From an uncultured Planctomycetota bacterium (GTDB taxonomy: Bacteria > Planctomycetota > Phycisphaerae > UBA1845 > UTPLA1), in assembly GCA_900696465.1 (NCBI GenBank), contig CAADGE010000040.1, forward strand, positions 45,494-109,493: a stretch of 64,000 nucleotides of DNA, read 5' to 3'. The first letter of the stretch is position 1; each line of letters opens with the position of its first letter. This document shows, in pieces, positions 56,808 through 64,000 of the stretch. The notes below the pieces were generated by a model that was not told where the DNA came from, did no database searches, and was given only the letters and a program-made list of their open reading frames with translations. A program made the translations under genes and the position numbers.

Positions 56808-58028
56808 CTATCGCGCCCCAGGCACGTCCGCGCCACCGCCTTCCTTGCTCACCCACGTCAGGTGGTAGTCCTTGTCCTCCACGTCGTGCGCCGCCGTCGT
56901 CAGCTTGAGCTGCTTGTACGTGTCGCACATCACCGCCAGCTCGCTCGTGCGGTCCGTGCCGATGCTCTTCTCATACGTCCCCGGATGCGGGCCGTGCGGA
57001 ATCCCCGCCGGGTGCAGACTGATCGAGCCGCTGTCGATGCCGCGGCGGCTGGTGAAGTTGCCCGCGACGTAAAAGAGGATCTCGTCCATGTGCACACTGG
57101 CATGGCCGTAGGGGCATGGGATCGCCTTCGACTCGCCCTTGCTGTAGTAGTCCACCTTGCGCGGCACGAAGCTGCACACCACGAACTCATTGCCGGCAAA
57201 CGTCAGATGGATCGTCGGCGGCAGGTGGATCGTGCTCGTCTTCGGCTGATAGTCGTGAATGTTGAAGGCGACGGGGTACACCGTGCCGTCCCAGCCGACG
57301 ATGTCGTACGGAAAATGCTGGAAAATGTGCACCGTCAGCACGTCCTCGCGCTTCACCACCAGCTTGTACGGCGCGGTTCCGTGCGAGGCCTTGTCATACT
57401 TGAGCAATTCCTGCGGCGCGCGAAAGTCGCGATGCGAATAGGGGGCGTACATCGTGATCTGCCCGGTACGATTGCGCCACTCCTTGGGCACGTCGATAAA
57501 GCCGCGCCCCTCAAACACGAGAAACTGCGGGCTCTCGCCGTCCCAGTGGATGCGATAGGGCGTCGAGCGCGGAATCAGCACGTAGTCGCGCTCCTGAAAC
57601 GGCAAGACACCAAAGAGCGATTCAACACGCCCGCTGCCCCTGTAAACGAAGTACAGCTCATCGCCGTCGCCGTTGGAGAAGAACCGTGTGCTCTTTTCCG
57701 TCGGCTTCGCCATGCAGATCTGCACGTCGCTGTTAAACAACATCACCCGTCGGGCATCGAGAAAGTCTCCCGAGAGCTTCATGTCCTGCGTCTTGATGTG
57801 GCGACGATGCAGCGGCTGCTCGGCGAGCGGCTCGAACGGGCAGAAGCCGGGAATGGCAATTCGCTCGACGGCGTTTTCATCCGTCGGCGGCGTCCGGTAG
57901 TAAAGAACTGAGAAGGGGCCTTCAAAACCCTCGCGGGTGTGGCAGTGCTCCATGAGCAGTTTGCCATCCTCGTAGAAGGATATATGCGGCTTGGGTGGTG
58001 TCTTGCCGAGTCGATGATAGTGAATCAT
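56808..58028 (-). CDS. hmgA: Homogentisate 1,2-dioxygenase
   Basis: 406 residues; opens the aromatic ring of homogentisate in phenylalanine/tyrosine catabolism. The iron ligands are recognisable: His and Glu in ASVHMDEILFYVAGNF and the His of HPAGIPHGPHPGTYE. Other family parts are RDYVLIPRSTPYRIHW and FQHFPYDIVGWDGTVYP. ATG with AAGGAG eight bases upstream. It stands alone among catabolic genes, and its 3' neighbours are the toxin-antitoxin/TIR group. Confidence 0.95.
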   Translation of the reverse strand: MIHYHRLGKTPPKPHISFYEDGKLLMEHCHTREGFEGPFSVLYYRTPPTDENAVERIAIPGFCPFEPLAEQPLHRRHIKTQDMKLSGDFLDARRVMLFNSDVQICMAKPTEKSTRFFSNGDGDELYFVYRGSGRVESLFGVLPFQERDYVLIPRSTPYRIHWDGESPQFLVFEGRGFIDVPKEWRNRTGQITMYAPYSHRDFRAPQELLKYDKASHGTAPYKLVVKREDVLTVHIFQHFPYDIVGWDGTVYPVAFNIHDYQPKTSTIHLPPTIHLTFAGNEFVVCSFVPRKVDYYSKGESKAIPCPYGHASVHMDEILFYVAGNFTSRRGIDSGSISLHPAGIPHGPHPGTYEKSIGTDRTSELAVMCDTYKQLKLTTAAHDVEDKDYHLTWVSKEGGGADVPGAR

Positions 58029-58151
58029 GGATGTGTCTCCTTGCTTCCTGTGCTCGCATTATATTCGAGGCCGGCCCATGCTGCATCGGCTCCGCCGGCA
58101 TTGCTACGGCCAGTGGAATGTCTATACAGGATGGCATGGCCACGGCCGGGT

Positions 58152-58181
58152 GGCATGGCCGCGACTTTGGGCGGCCATGCC
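58152..58181. repeat. Intergenic palindrome (11-bp stem)
   Basis: GGCATGGCCGC (58152-58162) pairs exactly with GCGGCCATGCC (58171-58181) around an 8-base loop. A related GGCATGGCCAC half lies just before at about 58133-58143, so the whole 58131-58185 stretch has repeated GGCATGGCC units. It lies between the divergent hmgA and VOC genes and looks like a REP-type element. Confidence 0.55.
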
Positions 58182-58251
58182 CAACGCCTGATCAACCTCT
58201 TCTCAAGCGACAGCATCCGAGCTTAAGATGTTCAGTACGGGAGGTTCACAT

Positions 58252-58653
58252 ATGGCTGCCAAGCTCTTTCGCGTCATCCTGCCGGTGACGAACATCGACC
58301 ACGCCGCAAAGTTCTATTCGACCGTACTGGGCGATTCGGGTATGCGCGTCTCCGACGGTCGGCACTACTTCAACTGCGGCGGCGTGATCCTCGCCTGCTT
58401 CGACCCGCGCGCCGACGGCGACGACTACGACGCCCGACCGAATCCGGAGCAGATCTATTTCTCCGTGGATGACATCGAGGCGACGTACGCGGCCTGTCAA
58501 AAGGCCGGGGCGAACTTTGCGCCTGGCGACGTGCATGGTGACCCGGCGGGGAAAATTGCACGGCGCCCCTGGGGTGAGCGCAGCTTCTACATAATAGACC
58601 CCTTCGGCAACGAGGTATGTTTCGTGGATGTCGCCACGGTCTTTCGCGGGTAG
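58252..58653 (+). CDS. VOC-family (glyoxalase-like) protein
   Basis: 133 residues from the ATG at 58252, with GGGAGG seven bases upstream. The betaalphabetabetabeta modules of the vicinal oxygen chelate fold are visible (RVILPVTNIDHAAKFYSTVL; IYFSVDDIEATYAACQKAG; SFYIIDPFGNEVCFVD). Potential metal ligands are His and Glu at the usual places. Such proteins include glyoxalases, dioxygenases and resistance enzymes; nothing specific here. Divergent from hmgA. Confidence 0.85.
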   Translation: MAAKLFRVILPVTNIDHAAKFYSTVLGDSGMRVSDGRHYFNCGGVILACFDPRADGDDYDARPNPEQIYFSVDDIEATYAACQKAGANFAPGDVHGDPAGKIARRPWGERSFYIIDPFGNEVCFVDVATVFRG

Positions 58654-58658
58654 CCGGT

Positions 58659-61052
58659 TTACTCCGGTTCGATGAAGAATTGCAGCTGTGCGTGGCCGTC
58701 GATCTCGAAGTATTCGATCCGCACCTCCATGCGATCCATCACCGACACGACGGCCGTGTCCTCCTTCGGCGCGTGCCAGGTCCAGTTGTCGATCACCTTC
58801 TCACCGTTTACGAAAACACGCACGCCGTCGTCGGAGATGGTCTTGACGCGCAGGCGCGTCGGTCCGCGTCGCTCGGGAAGCGCGATCTTGATCTCCGTTT
58901 CTTCGCCTTCGGTCGTTCTTGCCGGGAATCGTGGTGGCAGATGCGGCAGCTTGATCGTGCCCGTCGCCACGGCGGCGAAGCGATCGCTCGTCAGCCCCGG
59001 TGCAGGGCCGCGGTGATACCAGATGTAGTCGATACTGCCGGGTTGCTCGGTATGAATCGGCTGGGCGGCGATGATCTGCTGCCAGTTCTCATCCGACACA
59101 CGCGGGTCCAGCTCCGGCGTCCATGCGAAGAACTTCACGTCCCAGTCAGCCTGCACAATGACGGCGCTGTGAATCGGTGTCGACTTGCCGCCGACCGAGA
59201 TGCCTACTCGATAGTGCAATGACTCGGTCACGCCCTTTGCCGGGCGGATGGTCAGGATCGCCGGCGATGTGCCGCTGGAGGGCTCGACGACGACATTCGG
59301 TGTGCTGGTCCAGATACGATACCGCTTGCCCGGCGCTAGGATGCGCATCTGTGCAGATTCCATGTTGATCGAGTCTGGTCCGATGATTCGCGTCGTGGCA
59401 AAGTCGTAAGGTCCCCAGTCATCGACAAAGATATGCTGCTTTCCTTCCGGCACGCCCTTGATCGGTTCAGGCAGTTTTGGCTGCTTGTGTTGATGCGTGA
59501 CCGGCAGCACCTTCAACCTGAAGGAATCGTCAAGGTCTGGGTTGTGTGCGCGACCCGCCCGCGACACCTCGGCGGCATCCGATACAGACGACAGCGCTTC
59601 TGGAAACTCGATGTTGCCGTCGATGGTTACCGCCTCGCCCATCGCATTGCCTTCAGCCGTGATCGGTTGCTTCGCCTGCGATTCGATACGCCCGTCATGG
59701 ATAACGTTGCCATTCAGCGCTGATACGGTCGTGTCGCCGATGAACTTCATCACCGTCTCGCAGCGGTCGAAGACATTGCCATCTACGGTCAAAGCCGTCG
59801 TGGTGTCTGCGAGTAGACCCGTCTTGCACACTTCGAACAGATTCCGGCGCACGATTTCACCGCGCGACTCGTGGCCCTGCGTGCGGCCGTAGGCGGATTC
59901 GATTAGGTCGCGGTCATCGTCCCACCACAGCCATACGCCTCTGCCGCAGCGGCGAATGTCATTGCCTTCGATCCGGTTTCCGCGGCCGTGTTCGATGGAC
60001 ACGCCGTTGTCGCAGTCGGCGATGTCATTGCCGCGGATGATCGTGTTCGTCGAGTAGCCGCCCCAGATACCGTGGATGCAATGGTGCAACTTGTTCTCCG
60101 CAAAGATGTTCCCATCGGAAAAGGTGGCTTCGATCCCGTTGGCCACGGCGTACGAAAAATCATTGCGATACACGATGTTTCGATTGCATCCGCCCTCGCC
60201 GCTGCGCTGCGTCGTCTCGTGGCCCGCGTAGAGAAAGAAGCCGTCGCCGCCGTGCGTCGCACGGTTGTAGGCGAAGACGTTCTCGTGGCACTGTTCATAA
60301 ACGAGGATGCCGGTCGAATCCTGCCCGCGGGCATAGACGCCGTGCGAATAGCCGCGCACGCAGTAATCGAACCGATTGGCGACGACGCGGCATTTGCTCG
60401 ATCGCCACATCGCCAGCCCCCAGCCGGACATGAAGGACATGTCGTTCTCGACGATGAGCGTGTCATTTGTTCGGTCGAGGCAAATGCCGTTCTGACCATT
60501 GCGGGCACGACACCTGGTGATGGTCGAGCCGTCACAGCGGAGCAGGTAAATGCCCGCGCCGTAGCGGAGCCACTGCTGTTCGTCGTTCGCGTGCCCCCAC
60601 AGCCAGTCGTCGAGGTGTTCGCGCTGCGGCATGCTCTTGAGCCGCTGGCGATAGTTGAGCGAGACATCACATTTCTCGATTCGCAGGCCCGGCGCATCCT
60701 CGGCGTAGATGCCGACCTTGAAGCCGCGCACCTCTGCATTGCGGATCGTGACACCCTTCGCGCCGCGGATCACAATGCCGCGACCGATATATTCGTCTGG
60801 CGGCGTCTCTTCAGCCGCGCCGATCAGCTCCGAGCCGGCCAGGTCGAGCGTGACGCCGTCCGTCTCGATGACCATCGCCCCGTTGTCCGAGGGGTTTTCC
60901 ACAAGTATCCGCGATCGGGCATACGTCGCACTCTCACTCACGCGCGCCGTGCCTGTCAGACGCCGCTCCACTGGCGCACATCCGGCAAGCACCATCAGCA
61001 GAAGGGCCGCCGCGTCCCCGATCGCAACACAATTCTGTCGTTGCAGTTTCAC
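58659..61052 (-). CDS. NosD-like right-handed parallel beta-helix lipoprotein
   Basis: 797 residues; GTG start at 61052. Lipobox VLAGC near residue 25. About residues 90-420 are short imperfect repeats of the parallel beta-helix/NosD type (GVTIRNAEVRGFKVGIYAED, RIEKCDVSLNYRQRLK, NIFAENKLHHCIHGIWGGYS, RIEGNDIRRCGRGVWLWWDD). The C-terminal part (about 530-797) is beta-rich and ends in a PA14-like module (LRVKTISDDGVRVFVNGEKV, NWTWHAPKE, RIEYFEIDGHAQLQFFIEPE). Probably a surface carbohydrate-binding or -modifying protein. Start overlaps the AhpD-like stop by four bases. Confidence 0.8.
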   Translation of the reverse strand: MKLQRQNCVAIGDAAALLLMVLAGCAPVERRLTGTARVSESATYARSRILVENPSDNGAMVIETDGVTLDLAGSELIGAAEETPPDEYIGRGIVIRGAKGVTIRNAEVRGFKVGIYAEDAPGLRIEKCDVSLNYRQRLKSMPQREHLDDWLWGHANDEQQWLRYGAGIYLLRCDGSTITRCRARNGQNGICLDRTNDTLIVENDMSFMSGWGLAMWRSSKCRVVANRFDYCVRGYSHGVYARGQDSTGILVYEQCHENVFAYNRATHGGDGFFLYAGHETTQRSGEGGCNRNIVYRNDFSYAVANGIEATFSDGNIFAENKLHHCIHGIWGGYSTNTIIRGNDIADCDNGVSIEHGRGNRIEGNDIRRCGRGVWLWWDDDRDLIESAYGRTQGHESRGEIVRRNLFEVCKTGLLADTTTALTVDGNVFDRCETVMKFIGDTTVSALNGNVIHDGRIESQAKQPITAEGNAMGEAVTIDGNIEFPEALSSVSDAAEVSRAGRAHNPDLDDSFRLKVLPVTHQHKQPKLPEPIKGVPEGKQHIFVDDWGPYDFATTRIIGPDSINMESAQMRILAPGKRYRIWTSTPNVVVEPSSGTSPAILTIRPAKGVTESLHYRVGISVGGKSTPIHSAVIVQADWDVKFFAWTPELDPRVSDENWQQIIAAQPIHTEQPGSIDYIWYHRGPAPGLTSDRFAAVATGTIKLPHLPPRFPARTTEGEETEIKIALPERRGPTRLRVKTISDDGVRVFVNGEKVIDNWTWHAPKEDTAVVSVMDRMEVRIEYFEIDGHAQLQFFIEPE

Positions 61053-61405
61053 TCTGATTTCGCTTCCGAATTGAGTTCATCCAGCAGGGCCACGGCCCGG
61101 CGCAGGTGCGGGATGACGATGCTGCCACCGACGATCAGGCCGACATTGAAGATTTCCATCAACTGCTCATTCGTCGCCCCGCATTCCTTGCAGCGGATCA
61201 CATGATAGGCGATGCAGTCGTCACAGCGCAGCACCATCGATGCCGAAAGCCCGGCGAATTCCTTCGTCAGCTCGTCACAGGCCCCTTCCTTGTAGGCCGC
61301 GCCGTCCAGCGTGAAGAAGCGGTTGATGTTGAGGTTCTGCGCGTCGAGGATACGCCGGTTCATCTTCTCGCGAAACTCGCGGAACTCCTTCAGTCGGCTG
61401 CTCAT
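61049..61405 (-). CDS. AhpD-like carboxymuconolactone decarboxylase family protein
   Basis: 118 residues. The redox motif reads LRCDDCIAYHVIRCKECGAT, which contains the CxxC with the following His of AhpD/CMD proteins, and GLIVGGSIVIPHLRRAV closes the helical fold. Members act as thiol peroxidase partners or decarboxylases. It is translated just before the beta-helix lipoprotein with a four-base overlap, an odd pairing. Confidence 0.85.
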   Translation of the reverse strand: MSSRLKEFREFREKMNRRILDAQNLNINRFFTLDGAAYKEGACDELTKEFAGLSASMVLRCDDCIAYHVIRCKECGATNEQLMEIFNVGLIVGGSIVIPHLRRAVALLDELNSEAKSE

Positions 61406-61606
61406 CGGTCTCTCCCATCGTGACCTGACGCCCGATTGCTGGAAGCAGCCCGTCGGGACTCCGGCCGCGCGGCATGATTATACCGCCGTCCGCCTGGTGC
61501 TTGGCCACTGCCTGCAGAGACGCTAGAATAGCGATTGATACCTCGTCGGCCGCCGAGCTTCCGGCGCCCATCGGCCGCCCATGGAAGGGTTGCGTGCGGG
61601 TCACAC

Positions 61607-62716
61607 ATGCGTCTGGTTGTCAACATACTCGCCTACAACGAAGAAGCCACGGTGGCCTCCGTGGTCCGCGCCGTGCCACGCGAAATCTCAGGTATCGACG
61701 AGGTGATCGTCCAGGTCATCGACGACGGCTCGCGCGATCGCACGTCGGAAGCGGCTCGCCGCGCCGGCGCCGAGGTGATCTCTCATCCGAGAAATCTCGG
61801 CGTGGGAACGGCTTTTCAGACCGGCGTTCGCTCGGCCCTGCAACGCGGGGCGGACATCATGGTCAACATCGACGGCGATGGTCAGTTCGACCCGATGCAG
61901 ATCCCCGAGCTGGTCCGCCCTGTCCTTGCCGGTCAGGCGGATTTCGCCACCTGTTCGCGCTTCGCCCGGGCGTCGCTCGTTCCGCAGATGCCGAAGGCCA
62001 AGCGCTGGGGCAATCGCGTCTTCGCGTGGTTTATCAGCAAGCTGATCCGTCAGCGGTTTTATGATGTCTCCTGCGGCTTCCGTGCCTATTCGCGCGAGGC
62101 CCTGCTGCGGCTTTCACTGCGCGAGAACTTCACATACACACACGAGGTCTTTCTTGATCTCGGTGTTCGCGGAATGCGCATCGTCGAGGTGCCGCTCGCT
62201 GTCCGCGGCGTGCGTGAGCACGGCGACTCGCGCGTGGCACGCAACCTGGTCAATTACGGCCTGCGGACCATGAAGATCATCCTCCGCGCCTATCGCGACT
62301 ATCGCCCGCTTCGCTTCTTCGGTATGCCGTCGATTCCCCTGGCGATCATCGGCGCGGCGCTCATGGCCTACTGCGTGATCAACTTTCTCTTCACCAATGA
62401 GTGGATCAAGTGGGCCGGCTTCACCGGCGCATTTCTCTTCAGCATCGCCATGGTCCTGGCCTTCGTGGCCATCATCGCCGACATGCTCGACCGTCTGCGC
62501 TTCGTTCAGGAAGAGTTGCTTTACTTCGAGCGCGTTCGGCACTACGGCGCCGGCGAGAGTCGCGCGCAGCCCGTCGAGATCTCGCCGCAGCCGGCCGCCG
62601 CGCCGCCGCCGCCCGTGTCGGGCCGCCCGCCCAGCGTGCTGCATCTTCAGGCCGCCCTCACGAACTACGACGACAGCGAGGAAGAGCCCGAAGAAATCCG
62701 CACGCCGGCCTCGTAA
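61607..62716 (+). CDS. Membrane-anchored family 2 glycosyltransferase
   Basis: 369 residues from the ATG at 61607. GT-A domain: VVNILAYNEEATVASVVRAV, VIDDGSRDRTSE, VNIDGDGQFDPMQIPELVRP (DXD-type), SCGFRAYSREALL. Two membrane helices follow near residues 240-290 (SIPLAIIGAALMAYCVINFL; FTGAFLFSIAMVLAFVAIIA). The C-terminal 60 residues are Pro/Ala/Glu-rich. Resembles polyprenyl-phosphate glycosyltransferases with a C-terminal membrane anchor; substrate unknown. Confidence 0.85.
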   Translation: MRLVVNILAYNEEATVASVVRAVPREISGIDEVIVQVIDDGSRDRTSEAARRAGAEVISHPRNLGVGTAFQTGVRSALQRGADIMVNIDGDGQFDPMQIPELVRPVLAGQADFATCSRFARASLVPQMPKAKRWGNRVFAWFISKLIRQRFYDVSCGFRAYSREALLRLSLRENFTYTHEVFLDLGVRGMRIVEVPLAVRGVREHGDSRVARNLVNYGLRTMKIILRAYRDYRPLRFFGMPSIPLAIIGAALMAYCVINFLFTNEWIKWAGFTGAFLFSIAMVLAFVAIIADMLDRLRFVQEELLYFERVRHYGAGESRAQPVEISPQPAAAPPPPVSGRPPSVLHLQAALTNYDDSEEEPEEIRTPAS

Positions 62717-62760
62717 TTCTATGTCGTCAGCTCAGGCACCCCCTGCCACGACTGGGACGA

Positions 62761-63291
62761 TCATCTTGCATGATTCGGATACTTGTCCGCCGCGTGCAGG
62801 CGACCGAGGTGGATGTAGCTCTCATTCACTTCGCGAAAGTACAGCCGCTCCTCCTCCGTTGTATCGCGGACAATCTTGCCCGGCACGCCCATGACCACCT
62901 TGCCATCCGGCACCATCGTCTTCGGCGGCAAAAGCGCTCCTGCGGCAATAAGACAACCGCGACCGATCTCGCAGTCGTCGAGCACGATCGCCCCGATGCC
63001 GATGAGCGTGCCCGAGCCGACCCGGCGGCAGTGCACGACCGCGTGATGGCCGATGGAAACATCGTCGTCGATGTCGAGCGGCACGCCGCGATTGGTGTGG
63101 ATGACCGTTCCGTCCTGCACGTTCACCCGGTTGCCGATGCGGATCGCCGAGACATCCCCGCGAATGGTCACGTGGTGCATGACGGTGCACTGGTCGCCCA
63201 GCGTCACCTCGCCGCCGACGTATGCCGTCGGGGCGATGTAGACCTCCTTGCCGAGCACCACCCGGTCTGGTAAATCCATGAAGTCGAACAT
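62761..63291 (-). CDS. Gamma-carbonic-anhydrase-like hexapeptide-repeat protein
   Basis: 176 residues from the ATG at 63289-63291 (MFDFMDLPDRVVLGKEVYIA). The left-handed beta-helix has repeated hexapeptide units (APTAYVGGEVTLGDQCTVMH; GNRVNVQDGTVIHTNRGVPL; DDVSIGHHAVVHCRRVGSGT). His residues in VIHTN, IGHHAVVH are at the places that bind zinc in gamma-CAs (YrdA/PaaY group). Enzyme activity is uncertain in many such proteins. A C-terminal helix (RLYFREVNESYIHLGRLHAA) is typical. Confidence 0.88.
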   Translation of the reverse strand: MFDFMDLPDRVVLGKEVYIAPTAYVGGEVTLGDQCTVMHHVTIRGDVSAIRIGNRVNVQDGTVIHTNRGVPLDIDDDVSIGHHAVVHCRRVGSGTLIGIGAIVLDDCEIGRGCLIAAGALLPPKTMVPDGKVVMGVPGKIVRDTTEEERLYFREVNESYIHLGRLHAADKYPNHAR

Positions 63292-63460
63292 GACGGCGAT
63301 TGTAACGGCGGCTTCGGCGCATGACGAATCTGGCCACGCCGCGTTGCTTCGATGTCGCGTTGCCGCCATACCGGCACGTGTTGAAAGCCGAAGGATTGTT
63401 ATCCGTCGGCTTCGCGAGTGCTGCACATTCGCATTGTTGAAAATGGAAAGGGTATTCATC

Positions 63461-63811
63461 ATGCCGAAGAAGATCGACTGGTACTACCACCGCCCCGGGT
63501 GAACGACCTGCGGCAAGTCGCAGGGGTTCCTTGCGAAGACGAAGATCGAGCCGGACGAAATCGTGAACGCGACGAAGAACAAAATTGGCCGCGCCGACGC
63601 TCTGCGGCTGGCGAAGAACGCCGCAAAGGTGATCGTGGCCAAAGGCAGGAGCGTTGTGACCTTCGACATGTCGAAGGACGCCCCGAAGGATGCCGACCTG
63701 CTCGCCGCGCTGCTCGGTCCGACCGGCAACCTGCGTGCCCCGACGATCCGCGTCGGTAGAACGCTGCTGGTGGGTTTCAACGAGGACGTGTATAAGCGTG
63801 TACTTGCGTGA
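63461..63811 (+). CDS. ArsC-family selenoprotein candidate (in-frame UGA at the redox site)
   Basis: Read through an internal TGA at 63500-63502 the product is 116 residues: MPKKIDWYYHRPG, then the TGA-encoded residue, then TTCGKSQGFLAKTK and a full ArsC-like thioredoxin fold (VIVAKGRSVVTFDMSKDAP, LLGPTGNLRAPTIRVG, LLVGFNEDVYKRVL). The residue at the TGA sits at the first Cys of the CxxC motif (UTTC), so selenocysteine is expected. A ribosome site (GGAAAGGG) precedes the ATG at 63461, and a SECIS-like hairpin follows the TGA. Similar ArsC-type (seleno)proteins are known; selA/selB cannot be checked in this window. If UGA were a true stop, the redox Cys would be lost. Confidence 0.8.
63503..63536 (+). 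promoter_or_regulatory. Putative bacterial SECIS hairpin
   Basis: A stem TCGCAGG (63518-63524) with CTTGCGA (63530-63536), seven pairs with one G-U, closes a five-base loop GGTTC. The loop starts 22 bases after the TGA and begins with GG, as expected of SelB-binding bacterial SECIS elements. A competing stem CCTGCG/CGCAGG (63507-63524) is closer and less typical. Confidence 0.55.
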
Positions 63812-64000
63812 AGACGTGCCGCCTGAACAAGCCCGCGGCGCAAGCGCTGGAGTCCGTGAATTCTCAAATTTTCAGATTTCAGATTGCTCTGTAGAAATCC
63901 CTAACTTGCACGCCTGAGGATCATCAGGTCATGCGTGAGAACTCGCAGGAGACATTCCGTCTTTCGGGATCGCGTTGTTCGCGCCGTCAAGGCCGAGCCC
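63812..64000. other. Right edge of the window, no gene recognised
   Basis: About 190 bases after the selenoprotein candidate stop codon. AT content rises near 63860-63910; there is no open frame with family resemblance and no clear terminator hairpin. A gene could start beyond the edge. Confidence 0.4.

Noticed and set aside
63507..63524. CCTGCG/CGCAGG hairpin immediately after the TGA as the SECIS element
   Set aside because: Its loop lies only 10 bases from the TGA, closer than known bacterial SECIS loops; the overlapping hairpin at 63518-63536 is better placed.

Overview
The window is a GC-rich (roughly 60 %) bacterial chromosome segment, most likely from a planctomycete. The clues are an ECF sigma factor overlapping a zinc-finger/Ser-Thr kinase/TPR gene, several lipoproteins, an LptD-type outer-membrane protein (so a diderm envelope), a phosphomannomutase with an N-terminal Cys cluster, and an ArsC-family (seleno)protein. 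I cannot name a species. No rRNA genes, CRISPR arrays, phage or IS elements were seen; one tRNA and one SRP RNA are present.

Layout. 1-5353 (minus): a conserved information-processing block read tRNA-Gln, short glmU-like gene, prs, rplY/ctc, pth, rpsF, ssb, rpsR, rplI (cut by the window edge). 5354-6091: structured intergenic DNA with a terminator. 6092-16664: a phosphomannomutase homologue without its catalytic serine, acetyl-CoA synthetase, a DUF3052 protein behind a structured leader, a HAD phosphatase, a LolA-like lipoprotein, DUF192, a BshC-like protein, a GT2 and a TPR lipoprotein. 16723-23621: a SNF2 helicase, then SDR-ALDH-RidA (probably the lower kynurenine/aminomuconate route) and a lone divergent GroES. 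23711-26854: LptD.

27402-41292 (plus): a nearly complete Wzx/Wzy-type exopolysaccharide locus: SPOR/TPR lipoprotein, Wza-like export protein, Wzz/GumC-like protein, a Wzc/CpsD-like P-loop protein with a degenerate Walker A, Wzy-like polymerase, Wzx-like flippase, a GT2-GT4 fusion, GT4, WecB/TagA glycosyltransferase and an initiating sugar-phosphate transferase. 41333-48499 (minus): phosphoesterase, mobA, rpoN, nuoCBA, a SulP transporter and beta-carbonic anhydrase; the last two suggest a bicarbonate uptake unit.

49549-55225 (plus): ECF sigma factor and partner kinase, then SRP RNA, dnaX, ybaB, recR in the order also known from Bacillus. 55254-56798 (minus): an AT-richer insert of three genes with overlapping stop/start codons, DUF433, DUF5615 (frameshifted) and a TIR-like protein; this is a candidate toxin-antitoxin/defence module riding behind hmgA. 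58252-63291: a VOC protein, a NosD-like beta-helix lipoprotein overlapped with an AhpD-like gene, a GT2 and a gamma-carbonic-anhydrase-like protein. 63461-63811: a gene with an in-frame UGA at the catalytic position of an ArsC-like thiol protein, followed by a plausible bacterial SECIS hairpin.

The observations most worth following are the UGA-containing ArsC-like gene, the DUF433/DUF5615/TIR unit, and the two catalytically degenerate enzymes (phosphomannomutase-like and CpsD-like).
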